A stretch of 64,000 nucleotides of DNA from an uncultured Methanoregula sp. GTDB taxonomy: Archaea > Halobacteriota > Methanomicrobia > Methanomicrobiales > Methanospirillaceae. The translations under genes and the position numbers were made by a program. The notes under the pieces are model-generated. The model saw only the letters and a program-made list of their open reading frames with translations. It searched no databases and was not told where the DNA came from. The stretch lies in the NCBI RefSeq assembly GCF_963667735.1, contig NZ_OY763919.1, forward strand, positions 558,001-622,000. The letters are read 5' to 3'. This document shows positions 52,335 through 61,154 of this stretch, piece by piece; within the stretch, counting starts at the first letter, position 1; each line of letters begins with the position of its first letter.

Positions 52335-53333
52335 TTGAAAGGAAAGAAAATTTTTGAATATGAGAATGTATGCATCATTAACGATAGTGTATTTGATACA
52401 ACAAAAATTCCGGAACAATCTATCGATTTAATCGTAACTTCACCGCCATATAATGTGGATATTAAATATAATTCTCACGATGATCAGATTTCTTATGAGA
52501 AATATCTTGAATTTAGTGAAAAATGGATGCGTCGTTGTTATGGATGGCTAAAAGATGATGGCCGCTTTTGTCTGAATATCCCCCTTGATAAAAACAAAGG
52601 CGGACAACAGAGTGTTGGAGCAGATCTAACAAATATCGCGAAAAATATTGTAAAATTCAAGTACCATTCTACAATTATCTGGAACGAAGGGAATATTTCT
52701 CGAAGGACGGCCTGGGGCTCATGGATGAGCGCATCCGCACCATATGTAATCGCTCCTGTTGAATTGATAATTGTATTTTACAAAAAAGATTGGAAAAAAA
52801 CCAGTGGATCCAAAGAATCAAAAATTGTTAAGAAAGATTTCATGGATTGGACGAATGGACTTTGGACATTTAATGGGGAAAGTAAAAAGAAGATTGGACA
52901 TCCCGCACCATTTCCTGTTGAGTTGCCAAGAAGATGTATTCAATTGTTTAGTTACGTCGGTGACACCATTCTTGATCCATTTTTAGGAAGTGGATCAACA
53001 CTTGTTGCAGCTTTGCAAAATGAACGTAAGGGTATAGGTATCGATATCGATACGAGATATTGTCACTTGGCAATAGAACGATTACAGAAAGAAACAGGTC
53101 TGGAAATCAATAAACAATCAATAAAAGAGAGAAGTCAAAAAGAGATTATTTTGGATTTTTTCAAAGATAATGCAAATCAAGATATTCCAAATTCAGAAAT
53201 AAAAAAATGGATTTTAAAATCTGGATTGAAAATTCCGTACTATGATAAAGTATTGAGAGACCTTGCGAAAGAAAGGGTATTGAAAAGAACGCAAAACGGT
53301 GTATTCCGATATGAAAGTAATAAAAAAAGATAA
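52335..53333 (+). CDS. Type II DNA methyltransferase (SPPY, group beta)
   Basis: The 332-residue protein has motif IV TSPPYN at about residues 35-40, typical of N4-cytosine methylases though not exclusive to them. Motif I follows late as ILDPFLGSGSTLVAALQNERKGIGID. A C-terminal 70-residue extension (IILDFFKDNANQDIPNSEIKKW...) looks like a small winged helix. The start is TTG at 52335 with GAGAGG upstream. Strong A/T bias unlike the neighbours suggests recent transfer. The next gene is its likely restriction partner. Confidence 0.88.
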   Translation: MKGKKIFEYENVCIINDSVFDTTKIPEQSIDLIVTSPPYNVDIKYNSHDDQISYEKYLEFSEKWMRRCYGWLKDDGRFCLNIPLDKNKGGQQSVGADLTNIAKNIVKFKYHSTIIWNEGNISRRTAWGSWMSASAPYVIAPVELIIVFYKKDWKKTSGSKESKIVKKDFMDWTNGLWTFNGESKKKIGHPAPFPVELPRRCIQLFSYVGDTILDPFLGSGSTLVAALQNERKGIGIDIDTRYCHLAIERLQKETGLEINKQSIKERSQKEIILDFFKDNANQDIPNSEIKKWILKSGLKIPYYDKVLRDLAKERVLKRTQNGVFRYESNKKR

Positions 53334-53392
53334 TAAATTATTTTTTTAAAAATTCTCTTATCATTAAGTGCAATTATTTTTTTAATTTTAAA

Positions 53393-53992
53393 TTGGATGT
53401 TTTTATTAATTACATCGCCATATTTAAATTTGTGAGACTTGATTCCGTTGAACAAGCTAATCGCTCAAATTCCGGAACTGCGTTCGAAAGACAGATTTTC
53501 GCTGAATTGGACGCGAATATTAGTAAAAAACTCAAAGATGAAAAGGGATGTATTCTTGTTTATGGCAGAGAGCCCCAATTTCAAAAAAAATATCCCGAAA
53601 TTTGGAGATCATTATCGATAAGAACACCCGTGGGGTGTTGTACAGGAGATACAGACATCATAATTTTTGATGATCGAAGAAAAGAGCCCTATGCAATAAT
53701 TAGCTGCAAAACTTCACTACGTGAACGGATCACCGAGTCATTATACTATATGCGCTTTTACAAAACTTGTTACCATCGATTTATGCTTTTTCTCGTCACT
53801 TCAGATAATGGAACTACCACGAAAAAGGGCGAATGGAGATCAGAACTTGGAACTGCTGATCACCCATTGAAACCGCGTGTACTAGCAGAAAAAGAAGGGG
53901 TTTCTGTGTACTCCACTAACCCTGACACAGAGTTCGGGGGCTGTGTTAAGCCCCGATCCAGATTAGAATCTGATATCTTGACCTATGTCTAA
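53393..53992 (+). CDS. Putative Type II restriction endonuclease (PD-(D/E)XK-like)
   Basis: The frame of up to 199 residues contains GDTDIIIF (D86, D88 counted from 53393), then AIISCKTSLRERITES with SCK at 104-106. This is a D...(E/S)xK nuclease arrangement like that of BsaWI-type and other CCGG-recognising enzymes. The CCGG-family specificity is a guess from the SCK motif. The start is unclear: TTG 53393 or GTG 53432, neither with a ribosome-binding site. It is A/T-rich like the methylase 59 nt upstream, and both form a compact R-M pair. Confidence 0.7.
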   Translation: MDVFINYIAIFKFVRLDSVEQANRSNSGTAFERQIFAELDANISKKLKDEKGCILVYGREPQFQKKYPEIWRSLSIRTPVGCCTGDTDIIIFDDRRKEPYAIISCKTSLRERITESLYYMRFYKTCYHRFMLFLVTSDNGTTTKKGEWRSELGTADHPLKPRVLAEKEGVSVYSTNPDTEFGGCVKPRSRLESDILTYV

Positions 53993-54035
53993 TAGGGATT
54001 ATCATTCAGTACCCCAAATTTCCCACCAGTCACTC

Positions 54036-54140
54036 ATCACTGCATCCCAATGCGGCCGCAAAGGGATCGGGGTGGAGATCGATCCACACTACTGCGAGAT
54101 CGCGCTCGGGCGGATCGGGCGGGAGGGAAAACAGGAGTAA
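54036..54140 (+). pseudogene. C-terminal remnant of another DNA methyltransferase
   Basis: A 34-codon frame ending in TAA at 54138-54140 reads ITASQCGRKGIGVEIDPHY, then CEIALGRIGREGKQE. This is the standard tail after motif I of group beta methyltransferases (compare RKGIGIDIDTRYCHLAIERL in the island gene). It is GC-rich, host-like and differs from both intact methylases here. It starts exactly where the AT-rich island ends, so a resident methylase gene was probably truncated when the island arrived. Confidence 0.65.
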
Positions 54141-54283
54141 CCCTCCGCTTTCCCGTTTTTTGACATCCGGCATGGCAGAACCCCGATAGTGCAGAGACCA
54201 TATCCATCCCGAAGAGAGCGGCTCAGGATACGGGATGGACATCTTGATATCTTCCAGTGCAGTACGATTCAGTACAGATTACC

Positions 54284-55195
54284 ATGGGAGAGCATGTTGA
54301 TATCTTCATTGCCGATGCGGCAGACCGCTACGGCGGCGTTGAGAGCGTTCTTGGCGGATTTGACTTATCAGTTCTCGCCGGTTCGGCCGTTACGATAAAA
54401 GCAACGTATCCGAGCGCTGATCCCTTCCCGGCCTCGACCCATCTCGAGACGCTGGATGCGCTCTATACTGCGATCGCTGACGAGAAACCCGGAAAGATTA
54501 TACTTGCCGAACGAAGCAGCGGGGGGGAGACCCGGGACGTTCTTGCCGATCTGGGGGTCATTGCCCTGGCAAAAGACCGGGGATTTTCCATAGCCCTGCT
54601 CGACGAGATGGAGCGCTTCGGGTGGCTTGAGATCCAGGCTCCGGGCCTTCACTGGACCCGGGGATTCTATCTGGCAGCACCCGTCATGCGGGCCGATCAT
54701 CTCATCCAGACCTGCTGCCTCAAGACCGACCGGTACGGCAGCCACTTCTCGCTCTCGCTGAAGAACGCGGTGGGCTGCATTGCACGCCGGGTCCAGAACC
54801 TCAATTACGATTTCGCAAACGAACTGCAGAACTCGCCGCACCAGCGCTCGATGATAGCCGAGATCAACAAGTTTTTCCGGACCGATCTTGTTGTCCTGGA
54901 TGCCACTGAAGGATTTGCAAGCGGCGGCCCGGAGAGGGGAAAACTCATCAGTCCCGGTGTCATCCTTGCATCCCCGGACCGGGTTGCCATCGATGCCGCA
55001 GGAGTCGCCCTGCTCAGGGCATTCGGCACGATTCCGGATGTTGCAAACGGGCGGATATTCGACCAGGAACAGATAGCCCGGGCTGCAGAACTCGGCATCG
55101 GCATCTCATCGGCAGACCAGATCCGGCTAGTGCCGCTCGATCCCAAGGCAGAAGAAGTTGCTGCAAAAATGCAGGAGCAGCTCGACGCAGTCTGA
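54284..55195 (+). CDS. DUF362 family protein
   Basis: The 303-residue protein has the DUF362 pattern: an N-terminal DIFIADA, AVTIKATYPSADPFPASTHLETLDALY, IILAERSSGGETRDVLADLGV, CCLKTDRYGSHFSLSLKNAVGCIA and a C-terminal ASPDRVAIDAAGVALLRAFG. DUF362 proteins are often iron-sulfur linked, but here the ferredoxin part is absent. Function is unknown. GTG 54257 is an alternative start 27 nt upstream. It is followed after 99 nt by the nuclease-like gene. Confidence 0.8.
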   Translation: MGEHVDIFIADAADRYGGVESVLGGFDLSVLAGSAVTIKATYPSADPFPASTHLETLDALYTAIADEKPGKIILAERSSGGETRDVLADLGVIALAKDRGFSIALLDEMERFGWLEIQAPGLHWTRGFYLAAPVMRADHLIQTCCLKTDRYGSHFSLSLKNAVGCIARRVQNLNYDFANELQNSPHQRSMIAEINKFFRTDLVVLDATEGFASGGPERGKLISPGVILASPDRVAIDAAGVALLRAFGTIPDVANGRIFDQEQIARAAELGIGISSADQIRLVPLDPKAEEVAAKMQEQLDAV

Positions 55196-55294
55196 CCAAC
55201 GGGCAGAGGGGGCAGCCCCGCACTGCAATCTGCCTGCACTGCAAGCTGACCAGGAGCCGCTGCCGGTCATTCCCACATATCCCGTTCATCTTTT

Positions 55295-56059
55295 ATGACG
55301 TCTCCCCTGACCGCATACATAGACATGGAATTTGCCGGCATCTACGGCACCCGCCAGCTGATGCAGATCCCCATCGAGATCGGCGTGGTTCTTTTCGACC
55401 CGGGATCGGACACCCTCTCGTTTGCCGGCAAACCCTTCTCCTATGATATTGACGTTGAACTCTGGAAGAACATCACCGACGATGTAGGGAAGCGGGTTGA
55501 TGGCAAACGCCGCATTTTCAATCTTGCAGAGCCCGGGCTGACCCGGGAATACAACCGCAAATTCAGCCTCAACTCAGAACAGAAACAGGCAGCACGGGCT
55601 GCGATAAGCGCGGTCCACCGGGATCTCCGGCTGTTCATGCAGGCCCTCAACCGGAGGGGGATAGGCACGCTCGTCTTCTTTGCACGACAGCGGGAGATGG
55701 AGACGTTCCGGCATGCCCGGGTGAATACGGACGGGTTTGTGATCCGCGATCTCCAGGCGGAGATCAAAAGCCGGTTCTCCTTGAAAGAGCACGTGTCCCT
55801 GGACCGGATGTCGCTTGTGATCGGATTTGGGATCAACAAGACCTCGATCTCCTCTAAAAACATCTCGTATCAGATCCCGGAACGGTTCCGGTACGTGATC
55901 AAGCCCCACAAGGCTATCGGCGATGCTGCACGGATGTTCCTGCTCGATAAGGAGTTCTCCATATCCGGCGATGCATTCCGGCAGGATGTCGAGGACCACA
56001 TGGCCGAGTACGAACGCAGGAGGCTGGCTGCCCAGGAAGAGAAACAGACGCCGGAATGA
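55295..56059 (+). CDS. Divergent DEDDh-type exonuclease-like protein
   Basis: The 254-residue protein starts with AYIDMEFAG (D10, E12) followed by IPIEIGVVLFD, the exo I motif. It ends with HKAIGDAARMF (H205...D210), the exo III motif of DEDDh DnaQ-fold nucleases. The exo II Asp is not obvious; the corresponding region reads LVFFARQREMETF. The middle is longer than in the common exonucleases. RNase T or DnaQ-like activity is possible but unproven. An Arg/Glu-rich helix ends the protein. Confidence 0.55.
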   Translation: MTSPLTAYIDMEFAGIYGTRQLMQIPIEIGVVLFDPGSDTLSFAGKPFSYDIDVELWKNITDDVGKRVDGKRRIFNLAEPGLTREYNRKFSLNSEQKQAARAAISAVHRDLRLFMQALNRRGIGTLVFFARQREMETFRHARVNTDGFVIRDLQAEIKSRFSLKEHVSLDRMSLVIGFGINKTSISSKNISYQIPERFRYVIKPHKAIGDAARMFLLDKEFSISGDAFRQDVEDHMAEYERRRLAAQEEKQTPE

Positions 56060-56110
56060 GCCGGTTCTGACCAGAAACTTTGTCTAGGACTGCATCCTTT
56101 TTGTACGATC

Positions 56111-56335
56111 ATGCACTATACCATCATCACGGAATCCCACGAGAAAGGCGGGTTTACTGCCCGCTGCGTGGAGATCCCGGGAGCTCGCGGTCATGGCAGC
56201 ACTCAGGGTGAGGCTCTTGCCAGGATCAAGGAAGAGATCGAGCAGGTGCGACAGGCACAGAATGCGGAACTGCACTCCATTATTGCCTCCGTCCATTCTG
56301 AGATTATCAAGATCGAAGTCGCTGACTCGGCGTGA
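56111..56335 (+). CDS. HicB-like antitoxin-fold protein, solitary
   Basis: The 74-residue protein follows the HicB N-terminal fold: HYTIITESHEKGGFTARCVE, IPGARGHGSTQGEALARIKEEI, then a helix. No HicA toxin is found within 300 bp on either strand. It may be a remnant of a toxin-antitoxin pair or a free-standing regulator. HicB-like proteins without toxins are common in archaea. Confidence 0.75.
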   Translation: MHYTIITESHEKGGFTARCVEIPGARGHGSTQGEALARIKEEIEQVRQAQNAELHSIIASVHSEIIKIEVADSA

Positions 56336-56564
56336 GTTTCCTGGCGTGTGCCGGGAAATAAAAAATTTCCTTTTTTTTAATACCTGGAACCCCGATCTGC
56401 CGGATTCCTTCTTGCAACCGGGCGCTCTCGCACAGGAATTGGTACATACATTCCATGGTATCGCCATTCCCGATCCCCATCGGGTTCGTCGCAATCCTGG
56501 AGATTCGTGCAGCCGGAATGCCGGGTTAGATGAACACCGGATCATTGCAAGAAACCCGGGCACC

Positions 56565-56895
56565 GGGGGCAGGCCCCCCACCCATTGGCCAAAAAAATAT
56601 GAGCGGGGGGGTCACCCCCCCTCCTCTTCCAAGGCAGGTGGGGGGTACCCTCCCATAAGAATCGCGGGAAATGTCCCACCCATATCATTTCTGGGAAGCG
56701 TAAAAGAACGCGAATCCCGACGGCATGTCCACACGAAATGGTGTGAGAACAATTGCAAAAGCAGGCTGGCTACTCATTTTTGCGGAGGGGGATAGACCCC
56801 CCTACCCCCCGGCCAAAAAAATATGGGTGGGGGGGTCACCCCCCTGCTCTTCCAAAACGGGTGGGGGGTACCCCCCTGTAAGACAAAGAACCGGG
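56565..56895 (+). repeat. G/C-run hairpin repeat, locus 2 (two units about 223 bp apart)
   Basis: Two similar units lie at about 56580-56665 and 56795-56880. Each has GGCCAAAAAAATATG, a GGGGGGGTCACCCCCC palindrome, CTCTTCCAA and GGTGGGGGGTACCCTCC-like hairpins. The spacer shares CCACACGAAA and TACTCATTTTTGC with locus 1 (20955-21300) in the same orientation and similar spacing. No protein-coding frame is convincing across 56336-57017. The stretch 56941-57000 adds further G-runs. Confidence 0.65.
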
Positions 56896-57017
56896 TGGGC
56901 TGACGGGGACATATCATCCGACGAAAAGGGACCGGATTTTCCGTGAGGTCGGGTGGGGGGTGAGGGGGGTCGGTGAAGCTGAAGGCACGGGGGGGCAGGG
57001 GAGGTAATTTAAAAAAA

Positions 57018-57458
57018 TTATAAGATCTCTTCCAGGATCTCTGCAGCGCTCCTCACGAGAAACGGGCACTTGGCCTTGAACGCACCTTTCTCCTTGGCAA
57101 GGCTGAGTTCACGGGGATTCGAGAGATTATAGCCCAGCAGGTCCGTGCACCGGAGGGAACGGTTCCTCCGCAGGAACTCCTGAATAAATTCCCCGGTGAG
57201 ATCGTAGGTCTTCTCTTTTGCAGCCAGGTCCTCCTGCCGGGTCCGCCCGTATTTCATACCGATAACCATAAGCGCACCGGTAACCGCCCCGCAGATGTGA
57301 TCGGTATGACCCATCCCGCCCCCCAGGGCACAGGAGAGTTTCAGGGCAGTCTCACGGTCGATGCCGTAATCATCGGCAAAGGCCAGACAGACTGCCTGGG
57401 CACAGGAAAATCCGCTCTGGAAGACCGCTTCTGCATCATCGCCCCGTGTAAGAGTCAT
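57018..57458 (-). CDS. C_GCAxxG_C_C-type redox protein
   Basis: The 146-residue protein has the family signature: FSCAQAVC near the N-terminus, CALGGGMGHTDHICGAVTGALMVIGM, then RSLRCTDLLGY and KCPFLV. The pattern C-GCAxxG-C-C is spread by spacing. Such proteins occur in anaerobes and are thought to be redox-active through Cys pairs. Partner and substrate are unknown. It is divergent from the aminotransferase gene by 143 nt. Confidence 0.8.
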   Translation of the reverse strand: MTLTRGDDAEAVFQSGFSCAQAVCLAFADDYGIDRETALKLSCALGGGMGHTDHICGAVTGALMVIGMKYGRTRQEDLAAKEKTYDLTGEFIQEFLRRNRSLRCTDLLGYNLSNPRELSLAKEKGAFKAKCPFLVRSAAEILEEIL

Positions 57459-57601
57459 AGGGTACAGCTTGTGCCGGTCGGGAAAAAGGATTGCGGATCC
57501 CGATCGTTCCTACCGGTTTGCGGATAACGGGGATGGGGACAAGAAGTTTTTCCTCCACGGTGACCAACTAGTACCAGCAAAAGAGCACGGAGTCTGGATT
57601 G

Positions 57602-58783
57602 ATGTCATACCGGTTTGCCAGCAGGATTGGAAAGGTGAAACCATCGTTCCTCGAGGAACTCTTCCGGGTTTCGAACGATCCCGCGATCATCTCGTTCGCC
57701 GGGGGACTCCCATCCTCGGCTCTGATCGATACGGAAGGTATCGCAAAAGCAACCCGCGAGGTAATGGAAGAAGAAGCGCATACGGCGCTCCAGTATACCA
57801 CCACGGACGGGTACCTTCCCCTGCGGGAATATATTGCCAAACGGTACCGGACCCGGCTTGGCATCCCGGCCGAAGCTGATGAGATCCAGATCGTGAACGG
57901 CTCGCAACAATGCCTCGATCTCTTCGCCAAGATCTTCCTGGACCCGGGCGATCACGTGGGCATGGAGCGGCCCGGCTATCTGGGGGCAATCGAAGCCTTC
58001 TCGCTCTACGAGCCGGTCATCGATGCGGTTCCGCTGGAGGATGCCGGCCCCGATCTTGCAGAATTCGAACGGTTGATCGCTTCAGCGCAGCCCAAATTCT
58101 TCTACGGTATTCCCAATTCCCAGAACCCGTCGGGCAGGACCTATTCCCAGGATACGCGCCGGGCCATCGCCGGGATCCTTGACGGGCATGACACGGTCTT
58201 TTACGAAGACGATGCCTTTGGCGAGCTCTTCTTTGACAACAAGCCCCGGCTGCCGGTCAAACGCTACCTGCCCGACAAGGCAGTGATCTCCGGCTCGTTC
58301 TCCAAGACCGTTGCGCCGGGGATGCGGATAGGATGGATGTTTGCCCCGGCAGAGATACTATCGAAGTTCAATATCGTAAAACAGGCATCAGATCTCCATT
58401 CCAACTTCCTCTGCCAGAAGATCCTGCACCGCTATCTCACGACCACCGATCCCGACCGTCAAATCCGGAAGATTGTCGGGGTATACGGGAAGAAATGTCG
58501 GCAGATGTGCGATCTCTTCGATGATCTCATGCCGGAACTGGTCCACACAAACCCGGAGGGGGGGATGTTCCTCACCGCCACCCTGCCACCGGGCCTGTCC
58601 GCGCGAACGGTATTCGAGGAGGGCGTCAGGAACCGGGTTGCCGTTCTCCCGGGCATGCCGTTCTACGTGGATGGCGGCGGCGCCGATACGATCCGGCTGA
58701 ACTTCTCTTCGGCATCGGAAGAGCAGATAACAGAGGGGATGCACCGGCTCGCGAACGTTGTCCGCGGGCTGCCGCGTGGATAA
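57602..58783 (+). CDS. PLP-dependent aminotransferase (class I/II, MocR/LysN-like)
   Basis: The 393-residue protein has the fold-type I features FAGGLPSSALIDTEG, IVNGSQQCLDLFAKIFLDPGDHVGMERPGYLG, YGIPNSQNPSGRTYS, and the PLP-lysine motif SGSFSKTVAPGMRIGWM. A conserved FSSASEEQI end follows. It most resembles 2-aminoadipate and broad-specificity aminotransferases, and the substrate is not defined by sequence. The ATG at 57602 is used and TTG 57599 is equivalent. Confidence 0.88.
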   Translation: MSYRFASRIGKVKPSFLEELFRVSNDPAIISFAGGLPSSALIDTEGIAKATREVMEEEAHTALQYTTTDGYLPLREYIAKRYRTRLGIPAEADEIQIVNGSQQCLDLFAKIFLDPGDHVGMERPGYLGAIEAFSLYEPVIDAVPLEDAGPDLAEFERLIASAQPKFFYGIPNSQNPSGRTYSQDTRRAIAGILDGHDTVFYEDDAFGELFFDNKPRLPVKRYLPDKAVISGSFSKTVAPGMRIGWMFAPAEILSKFNIVKQASDLHSNFLCQKILHRYLTTTDPDRQIRKIVGVYGKKCRQMCDLFDDLMPELVHTNPEGGMFLTATLPPGLSARTVFEEGVRNRVAVLPGMPFYVDGGGADTIRLNFSSASEEQITEGMHRLANVVRGLPRG

Positions 58784-58841
58784 ACCGGTGCGATTTATAT
58801 ACGTTCGTCTGCCAGATCTTCCTGTAAAGGAAGCGATATTC

Positions 58842-60413
58842 TTGACGAATAAGTACCTGATTCTGCTCCTCGCTCTTGCGATGATTGCAGCGGTCGTTCC
58901 TCTGGTCTCGGCCGATGACGGTCCCACGGATGGCCCGGTCGTCGTACCTACAACGACCAAGGACACCCCCGAACCAACAGCGGTGCCCACCCTGGTCACG
59001 GCACCGCCAACCACCGAACCAACCGTGACGGTCCCCACGTATGTGACCACCATGCCGACCACAGAACCAACGGTAACGGTACCTACCATGGTCACCCAGC
59101 CGACCACCACGGTTGCAACAACGGTCCCGACCGAAACCTGGACCATCGAGCCCACTTCGGCAGGTGGCGGAAAGGGCTGGATCACAACCTACTGTAATGT
59201 GGATGGCGCCACGGTCTCATTCAACGGCGCTCCCCAGGGAACAACGAGTGGGGGGAGTCTCACCGTTGCGGTGAGCCCGTCAGGAACACCGGTAACAACC
59301 ATCACGGTCAGTAAATACGGATATTCTACATGGGAAGGTCCGCTCTCCCACATGCCGGAGGACCAGGAGACCGTCTCGGTCTATGCAACTATCAACCCCC
59401 TCTCAACCCCAACGACAACACCGCCGGTCCAGTACGGAACCATCTATGCCCAGTCAACCCCGAGCGGTGCCCAGATCTACATGAACGGGAACTTCTACGG
59501 GTACGCCCCGATCACGATACCAAACCTTGCACCGGGTACGTATTCGATGAAAGCCAGCCTCAGCGGATACACTCCCGATACGAGGACCGTGACGGTCTAC
59601 TCGGGACAGACCACCTACTATTCGCCCGTGCTCCAGCAGTCCCCCCAGCCGTCCCGCAGCACCGGGACGGTGTACGTGACCTCCAGCCCGGATCATGCAC
59701 TGGTCTATGTTGACGGCAATTACCAGGGAAAAGCCCCCCTGACCGTCACGCTCTATCCCGGCAGCCACTCGTTCCGGCTCACCCTCTCGGGATACAACGA
59801 TTATACGACAACCGTGTACGTCAACGGGGGCACCGCCCAGAACCTCAATGCCGTGATGACATCGGCTACCTACGGCTCGGTTGCCATCACATCCCTGCCC
59901 GGTGCATCTGTGTACATGGACAGTAACCTGATGGGAAAGATCCCCTCTTCGGGAACCCTGACCCTCAACAACATCGTGAGCGGGAACCATCTCTTCAAGC
60001 TGACTGCCACCGGTTACAACGACTGGATGAACACGATCTATGTGCGGGGCAATACCATGACCCCCTTTACGGCAACCCTGATACCCCTCGGCACACCGGT
60101 GCCGGCAACGGGATCCCTCAATATAGCTTCAATGCCTACAGGATCCGAAGTGTATCTCGATAACATCTTCAAAGGCTACACCCCCGCCCTGCTGGACGGG
60201 ATCACGCCCGGCGAGCACCAGGTCCTGCTCAAGTACACCGGGTTTATGGACTATACGACAACGGTAACGGTGGTTTCAGGTCAGACAACCCCGCTGTCCG
60301 TCAGCCTGCAGGCAGCTCCCAGCCCGACCCAGTCGGCGCCATCGATTGCAGTCCTGATCGGGGGAATTGCAGGTTTGGTTGCGCTTGGCGGTGTATTAAG
60401 GAGGCGATCCTGA
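58842..60413 (+). CDS. PEGA-domain surface protein with Thr/Pro stalk
   Basis: The 523-residue protein has a signal peptide (MTNKYLILLLALAMIAAVV...SADDG), a Thr/Pro/Val-rich stalk (about residues 25-100) and one degenerate plus four clear PEGA domains. These open GTIYAQSTPSGAQIYMNG, GTVYVTSSPDHALVYVDG, GSVAITSLPGASVYMDS and GSLNIASMPTGSEVYLDN, and include [ND]-x-G-Y turns. A C-terminal TM helix (SIAVLIGGIAGLVALGGV) with RRRS closes it. The TTG at 58842 is chosen because AAGGAAG precedes it and gives the signal peptide. It overlaps nothing and is followed 1 nt later by the sensor gene. Confidence 0.85.
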   Translation: MTNKYLILLLALAMIAAVVPLVSADDGPTDGPVVVPTTTKDTPEPTAVPTLVTAPPTTEPTVTVPTYVTTMPTTEPTVTVPTMVTQPTTTVATTVPTETWTIEPTSAGGGKGWITTYCNVDGATVSFNGAPQGTTSGGSLTVAVSPSGTPVTTITVSKYGYSTWEGPLSHMPEDQETVSVYATINPLSTPTTTPPVQYGTIYAQSTPSGAQIYMNGNFYGYAPITIPNLAPGTYSMKASLSGYTPDTRTVTVYSGQTTYYSPVLQQSPQPSRSTGTVYVTSSPDHALVYVDGNYQGKAPLTVTLYPGSHSFRLTLSGYNDYTTTVYVNGGTAQNLNAVMTSATYGSVAITSLPGASVYMDSNLMGKIPSSGTLTLNNIVSGNHLFKLTATGYNDWMNTIYVRGNTMTPFTATLIPLGTPVPATGSLNIASMPTGSEVYLDNIFKGYTPALLDGITPGEHQVLLKYTGFMDYTTTVTVVSGQTTPLSVSLQAAPSPTQSAPSIAVLIGGIAGLVALGGVLRRRS

Positions 60414-60414
60414 A

Positions 60415-61089
60415 ATGACTGGTGCATGCAGATTATCAAAAACACAGATCCTGAGCGCTATCCTCGTGGTCATCATCATCGGGGCGCTCACGGCGTACGC
60501 GTATACGAATGCGAATGATGCTCTCAAAGACTCCGTCAAGATGGGAATGAAATCCACGGCAGGTGTCATGGCAACCCAGATCAATGCAAGCGATCTTGCC
60601 AAATTCAAACCGGGCGATGACGCTACGCCGGCATACCTTGCCACGACCCGCCAGCTGAGGAACATGCGCAGTATGGACGATCATATCCTGAATGCGTATA
60701 TCCTCAAGGTGAACAAGGATAAGACGATAACCTTCCTTGTCGATGACCTTGCGGAATACGATCCGCAGGGTTCGGCAAAGATAGGCGAAGTCTCGACTGC
60801 CCCTGACAAACTCGCGATCTTGTCGGCACTCTCCGGGCCGGCAACATCTCCCGAGCCCTACACAACCAAATACGGCTCGTTCATCTCCGCGTACGCACCC
60901 ATCGATGATGCGAGCGTCGGGTCGGACGGAAACACCTATGCCATCCTTGCCATTGACATGACCGCCAAGGATTACAATGCGTACACATCGAAAGGCACGC
61001 TCATCCTGCTCACCGGCCTTATCTCGATGGTGATCGCTGTCGGCGCCATCTTCTGGTTCGGCCGCAGGGAAGAGAAGAAGAGCGAATAA
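60415..61089 (+). CDS. Membrane protein with extracellular PAS/Cache-like sensor domain
   Basis: The 224-residue protein has TM helix 1 (AILVVIIIGALTAYAYTNA), an extracellular part of about 150 residues, and TM helix 2 (LTGLISMVIAVGAIFWF) with a short charged tail (GRREEKKSE). The ectodomain contains DHILNAYILKVNKDKTITFLVDD and FISAYAPIDDASVGSDGNTYAILAIDMTAKDYN. Its shape matches Cache-like sensors, but no histidine kinase, HAMP or methyl-accepting domain is attached. Its gap to the PEGA gene is a single base, so the two are translationally linked. Confidence 0.7.
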   Translation: MTGACRLSKTQILSAILVVIIIGALTAYAYTNANDALKDSVKMGMKSTAGVMATQINASDLAKFKPGDDATPAYLATTRQLRNMRSMDDHILNAYILKVNKDKTITFLVDDLAEYDPQGSAKIGEVSTAPDKLAILSALSGPATSPEPYTTKYGSFISAYAPIDDASVGSDGNTYAILAIDMTAKDYNAYTSKGTLILLTGLISMVIAVGAIFWFGRREEKKSE

Positions 61090-61154
61090 CCCGGACGGTC
61101 TGCGGGGATCTATCCCGCAACTTCTATTTTCTTATCCTTCCAACCAGCTTAACC

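Larger units (their letters stand above)
52200..54035. mobile_element. AT-rich restriction-modification island
   Basis: Base composition drops sharply, to about one-third G+C by eye against a clearly higher background. Codon use shifts to A/T-ending codons over the methyltransferase and nuclease genes. The right edge coincides with a truncated methyltransferase tail of host-like composition at 54036. No transposase, integrase or clear terminal repeats are seen, so the mode of entry is unknown. Confidence 0.55.
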
